A DNA stretch of 64,000 nucleotides from the NCBI GenBank assembly GCA_018825965.1, contig JAHKAA010000020.1, positions 84,691 to 148,690 on the forward strand. The letters run 5' to 3'. The notes under the pieces are model-generated. The model was not told where the DNA came from. It worked only from the letters and a program-made list of their open reading frames with translations, and ran no database searches. Source of the DNA: Gammaproteobacteria bacterium (GTDB lineage Bacteria; Pseudomonadota; Gammaproteobacteria; Enterobacterales; Alteromonadaceae). Position numbers and translations under genes: made by a program. Positions 1 through 10,041 of the stretch are shown here, one piece after another. Within the stretch, counting starts at the first letter, position 1. Every line of letters begins with the position of its first letter.

Positions 1-1
1 T

Positions 2-1813
2 ATTATCAATCACGCCATTTTTAAAGCCTCTTTGTTTATGGCCGCTGGTATCATTGACCATGAGTCAGGTTCGCGCGATATGCGTAAACTCAATGGCCTC
101 TGGCAGTTTATGCCTGTAACCGCCACGCTTGCCATGGTGGCTTCTGCATCTATGGCCGGTGTGCCTTTACTGAACGGCTTTTTGTCCAAAGAGATGTTTT
201 TTGCCGAAACTCTGCATCAGGAAGTATTGGGGGCCTTGTCCTGGCTGATCCCTGTGCTTGCAACTGTAGCTGCAACTTTGTCGGTGGCGTATTCAGCCCG
301 TTTTATTCACGATGTGTTTTTTAACGGTCAACCCAAGGGCTTGCCCCGTACTCCTCATGAACCGCCCCGTTATATGAGGGTACCGGTCGAAGTGCTGGTT
401 GCTCTTTGTATTCTGGTGGGACTGGCGCCTGCCTATGTAGTAGGGGATCTATTAGCTATTGCCTCCACAGCAGTGTTAGCTGGCCCTTTGCCTGTCTACA
501 GTTTGTCTATTTGGCATGGCATTAATTTACCCTTAATGATGAGTGTCCTGGCTTTGACCCTGGGTATCTTGTTGTACTCCAACCGCAAGCATCTGTTTCG
601 TTTTCAGGCTGAGTTGCCAGAGCTGAACCCGTTGCAGTTTTTTGAAGTGAAAATAAATGCCTTATTGGGCTTTGCGAAAAAATGGCATCATCGGTTTGAG
701 TCGGCGACGCTGCAACGTTATTTAGTCTGGATCTTTGTGATAGTGGCAATGCTGTTGATTTGGCCTTTGCAGCAAATGGGACAATTTACTCAACACAATG
801 CCATGCAAAAGCCTGATACGCTGATGTTTGCTGCCACTTTTGTGGCTGCTATAGCGGCCATAGCTACTGTGTTGTGTCAGCGTCAGCGCTTGTTATCTTT
901 AGTGATGATTTCTATTGTAGGTTTAGTGGTCACGCTCATTTTTGTACGGTTTTCCGCGCCGGATCTGGCTTTAACTCAGTTGGCGGTGGAAGTGGTGACT
1001 ATAGTGCTGTTGATGTTGGCGTTATTTTTCCTGCCTCACAAAATCAGCAGGGCATCCAATGCTGGCCGGTTAATCCGCGATGGTGCCATAGCGTCCATCT
1101 GTGGTGTGGTGATAGGCAGTTTAAGTTATGCCTTGATGCTGGAACCGCAACAACGTATTTCAGACTTTTTCCTCGCCAATTCTAAAAGTGGCGGTGGCGG
1201 CTACAATGTCGTCAACGTGATTCTGGTCGACTTCCGTGGTTTTGATACCTTAGGCGAAATTACAGTTTTGGGTATTGCTGCTTTGGGTATATTTAAACTT
1301 TTGACCCGTTTACCTTTATTCCGATCGAGCTCAGATGCGGAAGGGCGACAATGGGCTCTGGATAAACACCCTATGTTGTTGGCTGTGGTATCACAGGCTT
1401 TGTTGCCTTTGGCCCTGTTAGTGTCGGTTTATATTTTCTTCCGCGGTCACAACTTACCTGGTGGCGGATTTGTGGCCGGCTTAATCACAGCTATCGCCAT
1501 TATTTTGCAGTATGTGGCACAAGGGGTGGATTGGGTCCGTGAACGCTTAACGCTGGACTATCACCGTCTGGTTGCGGCTGGCGTGCTGATCTCCACTTTG
1601 ACTGGTATCGCCAGTTGGGCTTTTGGACGACCCTTTTTAACCTCCTGGTTTGATTATTTCCAACTGCCACTTTTTGGCGAAATAGAACTGGCAAGTGCCA
1701 TAGCTTTTGATTTAGGGGTTTATTTGACAGTAGTAGGGGCGACTCTGATGATTTTAGCCAACCTGGGCAAAATGACCACTGAACACAGGCCTGTAAACAG
1801 GGAGCAAAGCTAA
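2..1813 (+). CDS. mnhA: Na+/H+ antiporter subunit A/B fusion (5' partial)
   Basis: This is the C-terminal part of the large Mrp/Mnh antiporter subunit A; the reading frame is open to the left edge, so the true start lies outside. About 600 residues remain of a family that usually exceeds 900. The first residues ([18 protein letters not shown]) are the typical lysine/histidine-containing helix of proton-pumping NuoL/MrpA proteins. The last ~150 residues carry the MnhB-type segment with HNLPGGGF near residue 470, so A and B are fused as in group 2 (six-gene) Mrp operons. It is an inner-membrane protein that, with MnhC-G, exchanges Na+ for H+ and aids pH and salt tolerance. The stop overlaps the mnhC start. 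Confidence 0.93.
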   Translation: MINHAIFKASLFMAAGIIDHESGSRDMRKLNGLWQFMPVTATLAMVASASMAGVPLLNGFLSKEMFFAETLHQEVLGALSWLIPVLATVAATLSVAYSARFIHDVFFNGQPKGLPRTPHEPPRYMRVPVEVLVALCILVGLAPAYVVGDLLAIASTAVLAGPLPVYSLSIWHGINLPLMMSVLALTLGILLYSNRKHLFRFQAELPELNPLQFFEVKINALLGFAKKWHHRFESATLQRYLVWIFVIVAMLLIWPLQQMGQFTQHNAMQKPDTLMFAATFVAAIAAIATVLCQRQRLLSLVMISIVGLVVTLIFVRFSAPDLALTQLAVEVVTIVLLMLALFFLPHKISRASNAGRLIRDGAIASICGVVIGSLSYALMLEPQQRISDFFLANSKSGGGGYNVVNVILVDFRGFDTLGEITVLGIAALGIFKLLTRLPLFRSSSDAEGRQWALDKHPMLLAVVSQALLPLALLVSVYIFFRGHNLPGGGFVAGLITAIAIILQYVAQGVDWVRERLTLDYHRLVAAGVLISTLTGIASWAFGRPFLTSWFDYFQLPLFGEIELASAIAFDLGVYLTVVGATLMILANLGKMTTEHRPVNREQS

Positions 1814-2169
1814 TGGAATTACTGGTCGCTATTATTATAGGTGTGCTTACCTGCTGCGCTGTGTTTCTGATTTTACGGGCCAGAACCTTTGCTGTGATGC
1901 TGGGGTTGACCATGTTGTCTTATGCAGTGAATTTATTCATTTTTTCCAGTGGCGGATTAAAAATAGGGGCTGGAGCTGTGCTCAAGGCCACTGAAGAATA
2001 TGCAGACCCGCTGCCTCAGGCTCTGGTGCTGACGGCTATTGTGATTGGTTTTGCGATGACAGCTTTTCTGGTGGTGTTGTCCATCCGTGCCCGTGCTGAT
2101 TTAGGTAATGATCATGTGGATGGTAAATTGCCCGTAGCGAAAAACACCAGGCAAGGGGCTTCGTCATGA
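1813..2169 (+). CDS. mnhC: Na+/H+ antiporter subunit C
   Basis: A 118-residue protein with three predicted membrane helices, related to NuoK of complex I. It is one of the small hydrophobic subunits of the Mrp antiporter, which only works as a hetero-oligomer in the inner membrane. The start codon overlaps the mnhA stop by one base and the gene overlaps mnhD by four bases, which indicates translational coupling. The length fits the family (about 110-120 residues). The last ~20 residues are polar and probably cytoplasmic. Confidence 0.93.
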   Translation: MELLVAIIIGVLTCCAVFLILRARTFAVMLGLTMLSYAVNLFIFSSGGLKIGAGAVLKATEEYADPLPQALVLTAIVIGFAMTAFLVVLSIRARADLGNDHVDGKLPVAKNTRQGASS

Positions 2170-3656
2170 ATCACCTGATTATTCTGCCGATCATTTGGCC
2201 TTTGCTGGTGGCTTTGCTGACCTTGTTGCCTCCTTTTGACCGCAGCTTGTTATTGCGTCGTTATCTGAGTGTCGGTGGCTCTATTGTGTTGTTGTTAGTC
2301 AGTATTGTGCTGCTGATACAAAGCACCAACAACACGGCCCAACTCTATCAACTGGGGAACTGGGCTGCACCTTTTGGTATCAGTTTATTGTTAGATCAAG
2401 TCAGTAGCCTGATGTTGTGTCTGACTGCTGTACTGGCAGTTGCATCCAGTTTATATGCCAGCAGTGGTGAGGATGAAGGGGGATTTTTCTTTCATTCTTT
2501 GCTGCATTTCCAGCTGATGGGTATTAACGGCGCCTTTTTAACTGCTGATTTATTTAACCTTTTTGTTTTTTTTGAAGTGCTGCTGATTGCGTCCTACTCC
2601 TTGCTGATCCATGGTGGCGGCAAAGCAAAAACCAAAGCTGCGGTGCATTACGTTGTTCTGAATCTGGTGGGATCGGCTTTATTTTTGTTTGCGCTGGCGT
2701 TGATTTATGGAGCTTCAGGCACACTGAATATGCTGGATTTAAGCGCTAAAGTCGTAACTTTGTCTGATACCCAACTGCAGTTATTGCAGGCCGCTGTGGC
2801 GCTGCTGTTAGTGGTGTTTGGCTTAAAAGCCGCGGTGATGCCACTGCATTTCTGGTTAGGCAGTGCTTACTCTTCAGTCACGCCAGCTGTGGCTGCATTG
2901 TTTACCGTTATGACCAAGGTGGGTATTTATAGCCTGTTGCGGGTCTTTGCTATGGTGCTGCAGGACGCTGGTTTTGTCGCAAGTTGGGTCTTCCCTGTGC
3001 TCTGGTGGGCTGGTCTTCTGACTATTGTGATGGGCGTTTTGGGCGTTTTAGCCAGTGAAGATTTACGTAAGATGGCCAGTTATCTGGTGGTAGTGTCCGT
3101 TGGCTCTTTAGTCGCTATTTTGTCATTAGGTACACCAGAGTCTGTGCAGGCTCTGTTGTATTATCTGGTGCATTCAACTCTGGCTACAGCAGCTTTATTT
3201 TTACTGGCCGATTTGATAGCTCATCAGCGTGGCAAAGCCGGAGACCGTCTAGTCAATGGCCGTAAAATAGCCCAGCCAGTCTTGCTTGGTTCAGCCTTTA
3301 TTGTGGTTGCACTGAGCATAGTGGGCATGCCGCCATTTTCTGGCTTTATTGGTAAGTTATTGCTGTTGCAGGCAGTGCCACAAGGCAATGCTATGTTGTG
3401 GTACTGGTCGGCTTTATTAGGCAGCAGTCTGTTATTGCTGATTGCATTAAGCAGAGCGGGCAGCATTTTATTCTGGCAGGTCGCCGGAACTGACACAGAA
3501 GCACGTTTGGCGGGTGGGCGTCGCGGCACTGCCCTGCTGCTCTTGGTATTGGCCAGCCCTTTGTTAAGTCTGTTTGCAGGGCCTTTAACCGACTGGTGTC
3601 AGGCTGCTGCGGCTCAGTTGCAGGCTATTGCTCATCTCACTCCGGGAGCTTTCTGA
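2166..3656 (+). CDS. mnhD: Na+/H+ antiporter subunit D
   Basis: A 496-residue polytopic membrane protein of the proton-conducting transporter family (related to NuoM/NuoN). Together with MnhA it is expected to form the ion-translocating core of the antiporter. Hydrophobic helices run through the whole protein, and charged residues typical of the family sit inside membrane segments, for instance the lysine in the FGLKAAVMPLHFWL stretch near residue 220. It overlaps mnhC by four bases and shares one base with mnhE, so it belongs to one tightly coupled operon. Length is normal for MrpD. Confidence 0.94.
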   Translation: MNHLIILPIIWPLLVALLTLLPPFDRSLLLRRYLSVGGSIVLLLVSIVLLIQSTNNTAQLYQLGNWAAPFGISLLLDQVSSLMLCLTAVLAVASSLYASSGEDEGGFFFHSLLHFQLMGINGAFLTADLFNLFVFFEVLLIASYSLLIHGGGKAKTKAAVHYVVLNLVGSALFLFALALIYGASGTLNMLDLSAKVVTLSDTQLQLLQAAVALLLVVFGLKAAVMPLHFWLGSAYSSVTPAVAALFTVMTKVGIYSLLRVFAMVLQDAGFVASWVFPVLWWAGLLTIVMGVLGVLASEDLRKMASYLVVVSVGSLVAILSLGTPESVQALLYYLVHSTLATAALFLLADLIAHQRGKAGDRLVNGRKIAQPVLLGSAFIVVALSIVGMPPFSGFIGKLLLLQAVPQGNAMLWYWSALLGSSLLLLIALSRAGSILFWQVAGTDTEARLAGGRRGTALLLLVLASPLLSLFAGPLTDWCQAAAAQLQAIAHLTPGAF

Positions 3657-4165
3657 TGAAATCGCTAAAGAAGTGGTGGCCAACCCCCATTCGTAGTCTG
3701 TTTTTATTTTTGGTCTGGCTTTTACTGAATAACAGCGTGGAGTTTTTCCATTTGTTTTTTGGTGTGGTATTGGCCTGGTTAATTCCACAGCTTATTCATA
3801 AGTTCCGTCTGGTTCAGCCAGGCATGAAGAGTCCTGGCACCGCTCTGCGTTATGGTCTGATGGTGTTATGGGATATTGTAGTGGCTAATATGCAGGTTGT
3901 GCGGTTGGTGGTGGGGCCGAATAAACGCTTGCGGCCAGCCTTTATTAAGGTGCCGCTGGACTTAAAAGACAATCTGTCTATTACGTTTTTGGCCAGTACT
4001 GTCTCTTTAACGCCTGGTACTGTCAGTGCTGAGGTTTCACCTTTGAATGCTGGTGGTGATGAACCACGTTATTTACTGGTACATGTGCTGGATTTAGCCG
4101 ATGAAGCTGAGTTAATTCAGCAGATCAAAGAGCGCTACGAAGCTCCATTAAAGGAGATATTTTAA
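3656..4165 (+). CDS. mnhE: Na+/H+ antiporter subunit E
   Basis: A 169-residue protein with hydrophobic segments in its N-terminal third and a soluble C-terminal domain, as in MrpE proteins. The start is placed at the ATG overlapping the mnhD stop (TGATG), giving MKSLKKWW. An in-frame upstream start would add 20 residues inside mnhD and is not needed. MrpE is required for full activity of the antiporter complex in model systems. The downstream mnhF start overlaps its stop by one base. Confidence 0.92.
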   Translation: MKSLKKWWPTPIRSLFLFLVWLLLNNSVEFFHLFFGVVLAWLIPQLIHKFRLVQPGMKSPGTALRYGLMVLWDIVVANMQVVRLVVGPNKRLRPAFIKVPLDLKDNLSITFLASTVSLTPGTVSAEVSPLNAGGDEPRYLLVHVLDLADEAELIQQIKERYEAPLKEIF

Positions 4166-4434
4166 TGCTTGATCTGATTTTGCAAGGCTGTTTTTGTGTG
4201 GTGGGACTCGCCTTATTAATGAACTTGTATGCTGCCATTCGTGGACCTTCGGTGATAGATCGCTTACTGGCTCTTGATACTATGTATATCAACAGCATAG
4301 CTTTGTTGTTGTTGTACGGTATTTATTTGCGGACCAGCTTAAATTTTGAGGTGGCTTTGCTGATTGCCATGCTGGGTTTTGTCAGTACTGTGGCTGTATG
4401 TAAGTTTTTGCTGCGTGGCGATATCATTGAGTGA
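4165..4434 (+). CDS. mnhF: Na+/H+ antiporter subunit F
   Basis: An 89-residue protein with three predicted membrane helices. The central RGPSVIDRLLALDTM segment is the conserved signature of MrpF. It sits in the antiporter operon, overlapping mnhE by one base and 36 bases before mnhG. MrpF is a small structural subunit of the complex; in some bacteria it has also been linked to bile salt or cholate efflux, which cannot be judged here. Confidence 0.92.
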   Translation: MLDLILQGCFCVVGLALLMNLYAAIRGPSVIDRLLALDTMYINSIALLLLYGIYLRTSLNFEVALLIAMLGFVSTVAVCKFLLRGDIIE

Positions 4435-4470
4435 AACGCTGAATAAAACACTAAAACTAAGGAGCAAAAT

Positions 4471-4803
4471 ATGAGTTGGCTTGAATGGCTGGTGGCTCTG
4501 TTGGCTGTGGCTGGGTCGTTATTTGTGTTATTAGGCTCTGTTGCTCTGGTGAAGCTACCGGATTTTTATACCCGTTTGCATGGCCCAACCAAAGCCACAA
4601 CCCTGGGCTTAGGGGCTTTGGTACTGGCTTCTATGGTCTATTTTAACTTCGTCAAAGGGGAGTTAAATGTACAGCAGTTGCTGATTGCGTTGTTTTTATT
4701 TATTACAGCACCTATTACCGCTCATATGCTGGTGAAGGCGGCGCTGCATTTAAAACTGAAGACCTCTGCACAGACCTCAGGAAAACAAAACGCCGATCTC
4801 TGA
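4471..4803 (+). CDS. mnhG: Na+/H+ antiporter subunit G
   Basis: A 110-residue protein with three membrane helices and the MrpG signature FYTRLHGPTKATTLG. It is the last gene of the antiporter operon and has its own AAGGAG ribosome-binding site about seven bases before the ATG. Only 20 bases separate its stop from the end of the convergent npr gene, and no clear terminator hairpin is visible in that gap. Confidence 0.92.
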   Translation: MSWLEWLVALLAVAGSLFVLLGSVALVKLPDFYTRLHGPTKATTLGLGALVLASMVYFNFVKGELNVQQLLIALFLFITAPITAHMLVKAALHLKLKTSAQTSGKQNADL

Positions 4804-4823
4804 GTTATGTAGTGGCTCTGGTG

Positions 4824-5102
4824 TTAGTTTTCTTCGTCGAAGCCATTTTCGATTAAAGCCACTACAGCGGTTAAGGCGTGTTGAGCCTCTGCACCTTGAG
4901 TGCAGACTTCCAGAGTTTTACCTTTGCTGCTCGCCAGCATCAATAACGCAAGTACACTGCTGGCATCTGCGGTCTGGCCTTCCTGTTGTAACTCTATTTT
5001 GGCATCAAACTGACGGCATAATTGCACCAGCTTAGTGGCAGCCCTGGCATGTAAACCCAGCTGATTGACTATAGTGACTGTTTGTTGAAATTTATCGGCC
5101 AT
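4824..5102 (-). CDS. ptsO: Phosphocarrier protein NPr of the nitrogen PTS
   Basis: A 92-residue HPr-like protein. The phosphorylated histidine is His18 in the GLHARAA motif. NPr accepts phosphate from EI-Ntr (PtsP) and passes it to EIIA-Ntr (PtsN), a regulatory phosphorelay that acts on potassium transport, envelope stress and nitrogen responses rather than sugar uptake. It is the last gene of the rpoN-hpf-ptsN-rapZ-npr series and overlaps the 3' end of rapZ by 11 bases, the same order as in E. coli. Confidence 0.94.
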   Translation of the reverse strand: MADKFQQTVTIVNQLGLHARAATKLVQLCRQFDAKIELQQEGQTADASSVLALLMLASSKGKTLEVCTQGAEAQHALTAVVALIENGFDEEN

Positions 5103-5949
5103 GATGTCTTACCAGTTCGCGATGACGGATTTGTACATCTTCGCGCTGTAAACGGTAACTTTCTGCCAGAGATTCAGCGATGTACACAGAGCGGTGCTGA
5201 CCACCGGTACATCCGATAGCTATGGTCAGGTAGCTGCGGTTATTGCGCTCTAAGTGGGGCAGCCAGGTGCCAATAAACTGATTAATTTGCCAGATATACT
5301 GAGCCACTACGGCCTGTGAAGACAGATAGTCCTGCACAGGCTGATCCAGACCGGTCAGAATTTTCAGCTCTGGTTCCCAGTGCGGGTTTGGCAAAAAGCG
5401 CGCATCAAATACATAGTCGGCGTCTTTAGGAATACCGTATTTAAAACCAAAGGATTCAAACAAAATAACCAGCCGGCCGGTTTTTTGCCCAAGGATCCGC
5501 TCCCTAAGCTGTTCTGCCAGCTGATGTACGTTCAGCTCTGTGGTATCCAGATATAAATCGGCACGGCTTGAGATAGGGTCCAGCAGCTGCTGTTCGCGTT
5601 GTATCGCTTCATCCAGTGACATGGCTTGATGCGACAATGGATGCAAGCGGCGGGTTTCGCTGAAGCGTTTAATTAAACTGGTATGGTCGGCGTCGAGGTA
5701 AAGAATGGTCAGGTCAACTTTGTGCGGCAGATAAGACAGGATATCTGTGAGTTCTTCGGGGTCCTGTGGTAAATTCCGCACATCTATACTAACCGCGACC
5801 CGCTCATATTGCCCCATAACGGCATTAGCCAAAGTGGGCAATAAATTCACCGGGATGTTATCGACACAATAATAACCCAGGTCTTCCATTACGCGCAGGG
5901 CAACAGATTTGCCCGAACCCGATCGACCGCTGACGACCAGTAACTTCAT
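5092..5949 (-). CDS. rapZ: RNase adapter protein RapZ
   Basis: A 285-residue P-loop protein, one residue longer than E. coli RapZ. The Walker A motif GRSGSGKS is at residues 8-15, and the conserved CTGGQHRSVYIAE segment lies near residue 247. In enterobacteria RapZ binds the small RNA GlmZ and directs RNase E to it, which tunes glucosamine-6-phosphate synthase and so cell-wall precursor supply; whether a GlmY/GlmZ pair exists here cannot be seen. It overlaps ptsN by four bases (ATGA) and npr by 11, so the three are co-translated. Confidence 0.95.
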   Translation of the reverse strand: MKLLVVSGRSGSGKSVALRVMEDLGYYCVDNIPVNLLPTLANAVMGQYERVAVSIDVRNLPQDPEELTDILSYLPHKVDLTILYLDADHTSLIKRFSETRRLHPLSHQAMSLDEAIQREQQLLDPISSRADLYLDTTELNVHQLAEQLRERILGQKTGRLVILFESFGFKYGIPKDADYVFDARFLPNPHWEPELKILTGLDQPVQDYLSSQAVVAQYIWQINQFIGTWLPHLERNNRSYLTIAIGCTGGQHRSVYIAESLAESYRLQREDVQIRHRELVRHHGR

Positions 5950-6416
5950 TTTGCTATCACCTGTTCAGAGCCAGCCATCAGCAACTGATACAAGTCGTGG
6001 CTGTTTGCACTATGACGGATTTTTTTGGTGAAGTCTTTTTGGCTAAGCATCCGGGCTATACCTGATAAAGTGGATAAATGGGTTTGACACTGGTTTTCAG
6101 GGATCAGGATGGCACAAAAAATATCCACGGCCTGGTTATCAATAGCATCAAACTGTATTGGGTCTTTGCTGACAACAAAAACCAGCATAGGTGTGGTGAC
6201 ATCTTTTAATTTGCCATGGGGAATAGCAATACCACCACCAATACCTGTAGAGCCAAGTTTTTCACGGCTCATCAGAGCTTCGAGTATATTGTACTCAGGA
6301 ATTTCCGGTAAACGCTGATGTGCCAGTTCAGCTATGTATTCCAGAATGCGTTTTTTACTATTAAAAAGGACCGCACTCTTGGTGCAGTCCTCCGATAACA
6401 TTGAGCTCAGGTTCAT
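5946..6416 (-). CDS. ptsN: PTS IIA-like nitrogen-regulatory protein EIIA-Ntr
   Basis: A 156-residue EIIA domain of the fructose/mannitol type. The active-site histidine is His67 in GGGIAIPHGK. It is the terminal acceptor of the PtsP-NPr-PtsN phosphorelay, and in its unphosphorylated form regulates potassium transport and other targets in E. coli. The gene lies ten bases downstream of hpf and overlaps rapZ by four bases. Its length is close to the 163 residues of the E. coli protein. Confidence 0.95.
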   Translation of the reverse strand: MNLSSMLSEDCTKSAVLFNSKKRILEYIAELAHQRLPEIPEYNILEALMSREKLGSTGIGGGIAIPHGKLKDVTTPMLVFVVSKDPIQFDAIDNQAVDIFCAILIPENQCQTHLSTLSGIARMLSQKDFTKKIRHSANSHDLYQLLMAGSEQVIAK

Positions 6417-6426
6417 AGTTTCAGAA

Positions 6427-6714
6427 TCAATGACGAGAAATTTTCTCTTTATGTTTAATAACTTGGCGATCCAGTTTATCGATCAACTGGTCTATCGCAG
6501 CGTACATATTTTCGTCTTCCGATACAGCGAATACTTCACCTCCGTTGAGGTGCATCTTAGCCTCTGCAATCTGTTTTAATTTTTCCACGTTCAGCACTAC
6601 ATGTACATTATTAATATGATCAAAATGACGTTCAAGTTTGGAAAATTTGCTATCGACGTACTCTTTCAGTGCTTCAGTGATTTCTACATGACGACCAGTT
6701 AAGTTGATTTGCAT
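6427..6714 (-). CDS. hpf: Ribosome hibernation promoting factor
   Basis: A 95-residue short-form HPF/RaiA-family protein, the same length as E. coli HPF. It starts MQINLTGRHVEIT and contains the family pattern of alternating basic residues near KLERHFDHI. HPF binds the 30S decoding region in stationary phase and helps form inactive 100S ribosomes. The start at 6714 is preferred because the frame continues open upstream only by running into the rpoN coding region. It follows rpoN by 25 bases, a spacing and order shared with E. coli. Confidence 0.95.
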   Translation of the reverse strand: MQINLTGRHVEITEALKEYVDSKFSKLERHFDHINNVHVVLNVEKLKQIAEAKMHLNGGEVFAVSEDENMYAAIDQLIDKLDRQVIKHKEKISRH

Positions 6715-6739
6715 AGACTCTTCCTTCTTTATAGAGCTG

Positions 6740-8233
6740 TTAAAGCAAGCTCTTGCGCTGATTAGACGGCGGAATAAACAAGGCTTCACGGTACTTGGCA
6801 ATGGTTCGCCGTGCGACATTAATTCCTTGTTCTGACAGTATTTCTGCCATCCTGCTATCACTTAAAGGTTTGGCAGGATTTTCCGCCGCCACCAATTTTT
6901 TTATAAAGGCGCGGATTGCGGTGGATGAACATTCACCGCCACTCTCTGTACTTACATGACTGGAGAAAAAGAACTTAAGTTCAAATATTCCTCTGGGAGT
7001 GTGCATATATTTTTGTGTAGTCACACGGGAAATGGTTGATTCATGCATTCCCACCATTTCAGCTACATCGTTTAATACCATGGGTTTCATGGCTTCTTCG
7101 CCGTGCTCAAAAAACGCCTGCTGCTGCTGCACTATGCAGTTGGCGACTTTAAGTAAAGTTTCGTTGCGGCTTTCCAGACTTTTTAAAAACCATTTGGCTT
7201 CCTGCAAATGGGAACGGATAAACTGACCATCGGAGGCGTTACGGGCGTTACGTGACATGGCAGCATATTGCTCGTTAATTCTGATCTTTGGCATCGCATC
7301 AGGATTTAACTCAACCATCCAGCGTCCTTTAATTTTCGCGACCGATACATCAGGGATCACATACGACTGTTCTTGTCGAATCACATCTGCCCCGGGTCGT
7401 GGGTTCAGGCTGTGGATCAGGCGCATCACTTCTTTTAAGTCGTCTTCTTTGAGTTTAGTCACACGCATCAGAGAACGGAAATCTCTGTTGGCTAAAAAGT
7501 CAGTATATTCTTTAATAATATGCCGTGTTTCTGCCAGATAAGGTGTTTTTGGGTCAAACTGGCGCAGTTGTACCAATAAGCACTCTTGAATAGTGCGGGC
7601 ACCTACACCTATAGGGTCAAATAACTGGATACGTTTAATCACAGCTTCGACTTCGTCCGCTTCGACATCTGGCATGCCCAAAGACTCAAGAATTTCGTCT
7701 GTGTCTATGGTTAATAAGCCGTTTTCGTCTATGGCTTCGATGATGATTTCGGCAATGGTGCGGTCTGTGTCTGAAAAAGGTGTCAGCTGCATTTGCCAGC
7801 GTAAATAGTCCTGCAGTGTTTCGCTGGTTTCACCCTGAAATACAGTATCTTCATCGCCATTGTAATTATTGGCACCTGCCACAGGGGCTGCACTGACTAA
7901 ATCATCCCAATGGCTGTCCAGCGGCAGATCTTCTTTGATGTTTTGCTCGGACATCGCTTCGCTGCTGTCCTTTACCTCAGGCTCATACTGTTCATCATGG
8001 CTGCTGTCATAGTCTGGAGCGTCAAACTCAGCGCCGTGATTTAAATCTTTGGAGGAGGGTTCCTGAAATACAGCATAGTCATCTTCAGCTTCAAGCAATG
8101 GATTGGCATCCAGAGCTTCCTGAATTTCCTGTTGCAGTTCAATAGTGGACAATTGCAGCAGTTTAATTGCTTGCTGCAATTGAGGAGTCATTGTGAGCTG
8201 CTGACCAAGACGAAGTTGCAGAGACGGTTTCAT
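6740..8233 (-). CDS. rpoN: RNA polymerase sigma-54 factor
   Basis: A 497-residue sigma-54 (E. coli 477). Region I at the N-terminus is glutamine- and leucine-rich ([20 protein letters not shown]) and holds the enhancer-response determinant. The acidic linker (about residues 55-120) is typical of region II. The RpoN box [10 protein letters not shown] is at residues 474-483, recognising the -24 promoter element. The start at 8233 (MKPSLQLRL) fits family starts better than an ATG eight codons upstream. It recruits RNA polymerase to promoters that need an AAA+ activator. It sits between lptB and hpf. Confidence 0.96.
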   Translation of the reverse strand: MKPSLQLRLGQQLTMTPQLQQAIKLLQLSTIELQQEIQEALDANPLLEAEDDYAVFQEPSSKDLNHGAEFDAPDYDSSHDEQYEPEVKDSSEAMSEQNIKEDLPLDSHWDDLVSAAPVAGANNYNGDEDTVFQGETSETLQDYLRWQMQLTPFSDTDRTIAEIIIEAIDENGLLTIDTDEILESLGMPDVEADEVEAVIKRIQLFDPIGVGARTIQECLLVQLRQFDPKTPYLAETRHIIKEYTDFLANRDFRSLMRVTKLKEDDLKEVMRLIHSLNPRPGADVIRQEQSYVIPDVSVAKIKGRWMVELNPDAMPKIRINEQYAAMSRNARNASDGQFIRSHLQEAKWFLKSLESRNETLLKVANCIVQQQQAFFEHGEEAMKPMVLNDVAEMVGMHESTISRVTTQKYMHTPRGIFELKFFFSSHVSTESGGECSSTAIRAFIKKLVAAENPAKPLSDSRMAEILSEQGINVARRTIAKYREALFIPPSNQRKSLL

Positions 8234-8280
8234 GTACTTCTTATTTTCTCCAAACAACCTTATTCGGATGTTGTTTTAAA

Positions 8281-9003
8281 CTATAACCTGAATTGCTCAC
8301 CAAGGTAGACATCGCGGACTTGTTGGTTTGCTAAAACCTCAGCCGGTGTACCTGCAGCAATCAGTTCTCCATGACTTACAATATAGGCAATTTCACAGAC
8401 ATCAAGCGTTTCACGTACATTGTGGTCTGTGATCAACACGCCTATGCCTCGTTGGCACAGATGCTGAATAATTTTTTTAATATCTAACACTGAAATCGGA
8501 TCAACGCCAGCAAAAGGTTCATCTAACAGGATAAATGCCGGATCTGCAGCCAATGCCCTGGCTATTTCCACTCTTCGACGTTCACCACCGGACAAACTCA
8601 TGCCAAGGCTGTTACGGATATGACCTATATGGAACTCGTCCAGCAGGGCGTCGGCTTTTTCTTCGCGCTGCTCTTCGGTTAAGTCTTTGCGGTGCTGCAA
8701 AATGGCCAGTAAATTGTCGTAGACCGTCAGTTTACGGAAGATTGAGCTTTCCTGCGGCAGGTAGCCAATACCTGCGCGGGCACGGGCATGAATAGGATCA
8801 AAGGTGATCTCTTTGTCATCCAGCGTGATTTTGCCTTTGTCTGATGGGACCAGACCAACAATCATATAAAAGGTGGTGGTTTTGCCTGCACCATTTGGAC
8901 CTAACAAGCCAACAATCTGACCCGCATTCACTTCCAGACTGACGTCTTTGACCACCTGACGGCCTTTATAACTTTTGGCCAGATGGGACGCGACTAACTT
9001 CAT
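8281..9003 (-). CDS. lptB: LPS export ABC transporter ATP-binding protein
   Basis: A 240-residue ABC ATPase. Walker A GPNGAGKT is at residues 35-42, the LSGGERR signature begins at residue 137, the Walker B glutamate is E162 (LLDEPFAG), and the switch histidine is H194. As a dimer with LptF/LptG it powers extraction of lipopolysaccharide from the inner membrane and its movement along LptC-LptA to the outer membrane. It begins at the last base of lptA and is followed by rpoN after 47 bases. Confidence 0.96.
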   Translation of the reverse strand: MKLVASHLAKSYKGRQVVKDVSLEVNAGQIVGLLGPNGAGKTTTFYMIVGLVPSDKGKITLDDKEITFDPIHARARAGIGYLPQESSIFRKLTVYDNLLAILQHRKDLTEEQREEKADALLDEFHIGHIRNSLGMSLSGGERRRVEIARALAADPAFILLDEPFAGVDPISVLDIKKIIQHLCQRGIGVLITDHNVRETLDVCEIAYIVSHGELIAAGTPAEVLANQQVRDVYLGEQFRL

Positions 9004-9497
9004 TATTCTTTTCCTTCCGGGCTGAACACAGTGGTCACTCTTTCGGTTTTTTTACCGTCAGATTCAGCTTCCAGCTCTTGTTTTTCAAGGTTGTATTTGA
9101 TGATCGCGCCTTGCACCATGCTGCCATTCTGACTCAGTTCAGCATTGCCTGTCAGTACCAGCGTGCCGTTGGCCACATCGTAGCGAATTTCATTAGCTTT
9201 GGCTTTAATCGGCTTTTCACCATCCAGTAACTGTGAGTAAGTCGCAGGCTGGCCTGAAGCGATAAATACTTCTTTGCCTTTACCGGCACTGGCAATAACT
9301 TCGAGTTTGTCTGCTTCAATTAATAAACTGCCTTGCTCGACTTTGACGTTATCAACAAAGGTCATGACTTTGTCTTTAATAGAACCAAACTGACGGTCGG
9401 AGCCTACCTGAATCTCTTTTTTGAAGTCATCAGGACCTGCCAGACAAAGGCCACTGAAGGCGAAACACAGGCTGAGTAAAATAATGTTACTTTTCAT
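9003..9497 (-). CDS. lptA: LPS transport periplasmic protein LptA
   Basis: A 164-residue protein with an N-terminal signal peptide likely cleaved after about residue 20 (GLCLA). The rest is an OstA/LptA beta-jellyroll domain. LptA monomers bridge LptC at the inner membrane and LptD at the outer membrane to carry LPS across the periplasm. It overlaps the 3' end of lptC by 11 bases and shares one base with lptB. Length is close to that of the E. coli protein. Confidence 0.95.
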   Translation of the reverse strand: MKSNIILLSLCFAFSGLCLAGPDDFKKEIQVGSDRQFGSIKDKVMTFVDNVKVEQGSLLIEADKLEVIASAGKGKEVFIASGQPATYSQLLDGEKPIKAKANEIRYDVANGTLVLTGNAELSQNGSMVQGAIIKYNLEKQELEAESDGKKTERVTTVFSPEGKE

Positions 9498-10041
9498 TGT
9501 AATAAACCGTTTTTGTGTGCTGTTTCAGCTCAATATTCTGTTCATTCAAATCAGCCAGCATACCTTTACCTGTGATTTGAAAGCCCAGTCCAAAAATTCG
9601 TACCTGCTCATTCGATTGCAGGCTGTTGGTGTTAAACAGAAGCTCAACTGCATTGGTTTCTATTCGGGTAAAAAGTGGGTCTGCCGACATATTACGCAGC
9701 TCCACTCTGTGTTCAAGAATGAGTTTGTCATCAGGATAAAGCACGGCCTGCTCGCTTGTCACTTGCCATAATGGCACTTTTTCCTGATAAATAGTGTAGA
9801 TAGGGAAATCAAACTGTAAAAAGCCAAAACGTTCGAAGTGCTCCATACGCTGAGCCCGGATCAGATCCGACAAATGGCCTTCTTTATCATAAATCATCCG
9901 GGTCAGGTCGACAGCCACATAGTCGGGCTGATGGTCCTGATTGCCCGGAGTGCTGCTTTGCTCCTGGTCCAGTAATTGCCAGCTGTAAAAACCAGCGGCA
10001 GCGGCCACAATAAGCACTAACCACAAAAATTGACGGATCAT
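9487..10041 (-). CDS. lptC: LPS export system protein LptC
   Basis: A 184-residue bitopic protein with one N-terminal membrane helix (about residues 5-22) and a periplasmic LptC domain. It docks on the LptB2FG transporter and receives LPS before LptA. It overlaps kdsC by four bases and lptA by 11 bases, so it belongs to the same operon. Confidence 0.93.
   Translation of the reverse strand: MIRQFLWLVLIVAAAAGFYSWQLLDQEQSSTPGNQDHQPDYVAVDLTRMIYDKEGHLSDLIRAQRMEHFERFGFLQFDFPIYTIYQEKVPLWQVTSEQAVLYPDDKLILEHRVELRNMSADPLFTRIETNAVELLFNTNSLQSNEQVRIFGLGFQITGKGMLADLNEQNIELKQHTKTVYYNEK

Noticed and set aside
1500..1913. 137-codon minus-strand frame inside mnhA/mnhC
   Set aside because: It is antisense to clear antiporter genes and has no protein-like signatures.
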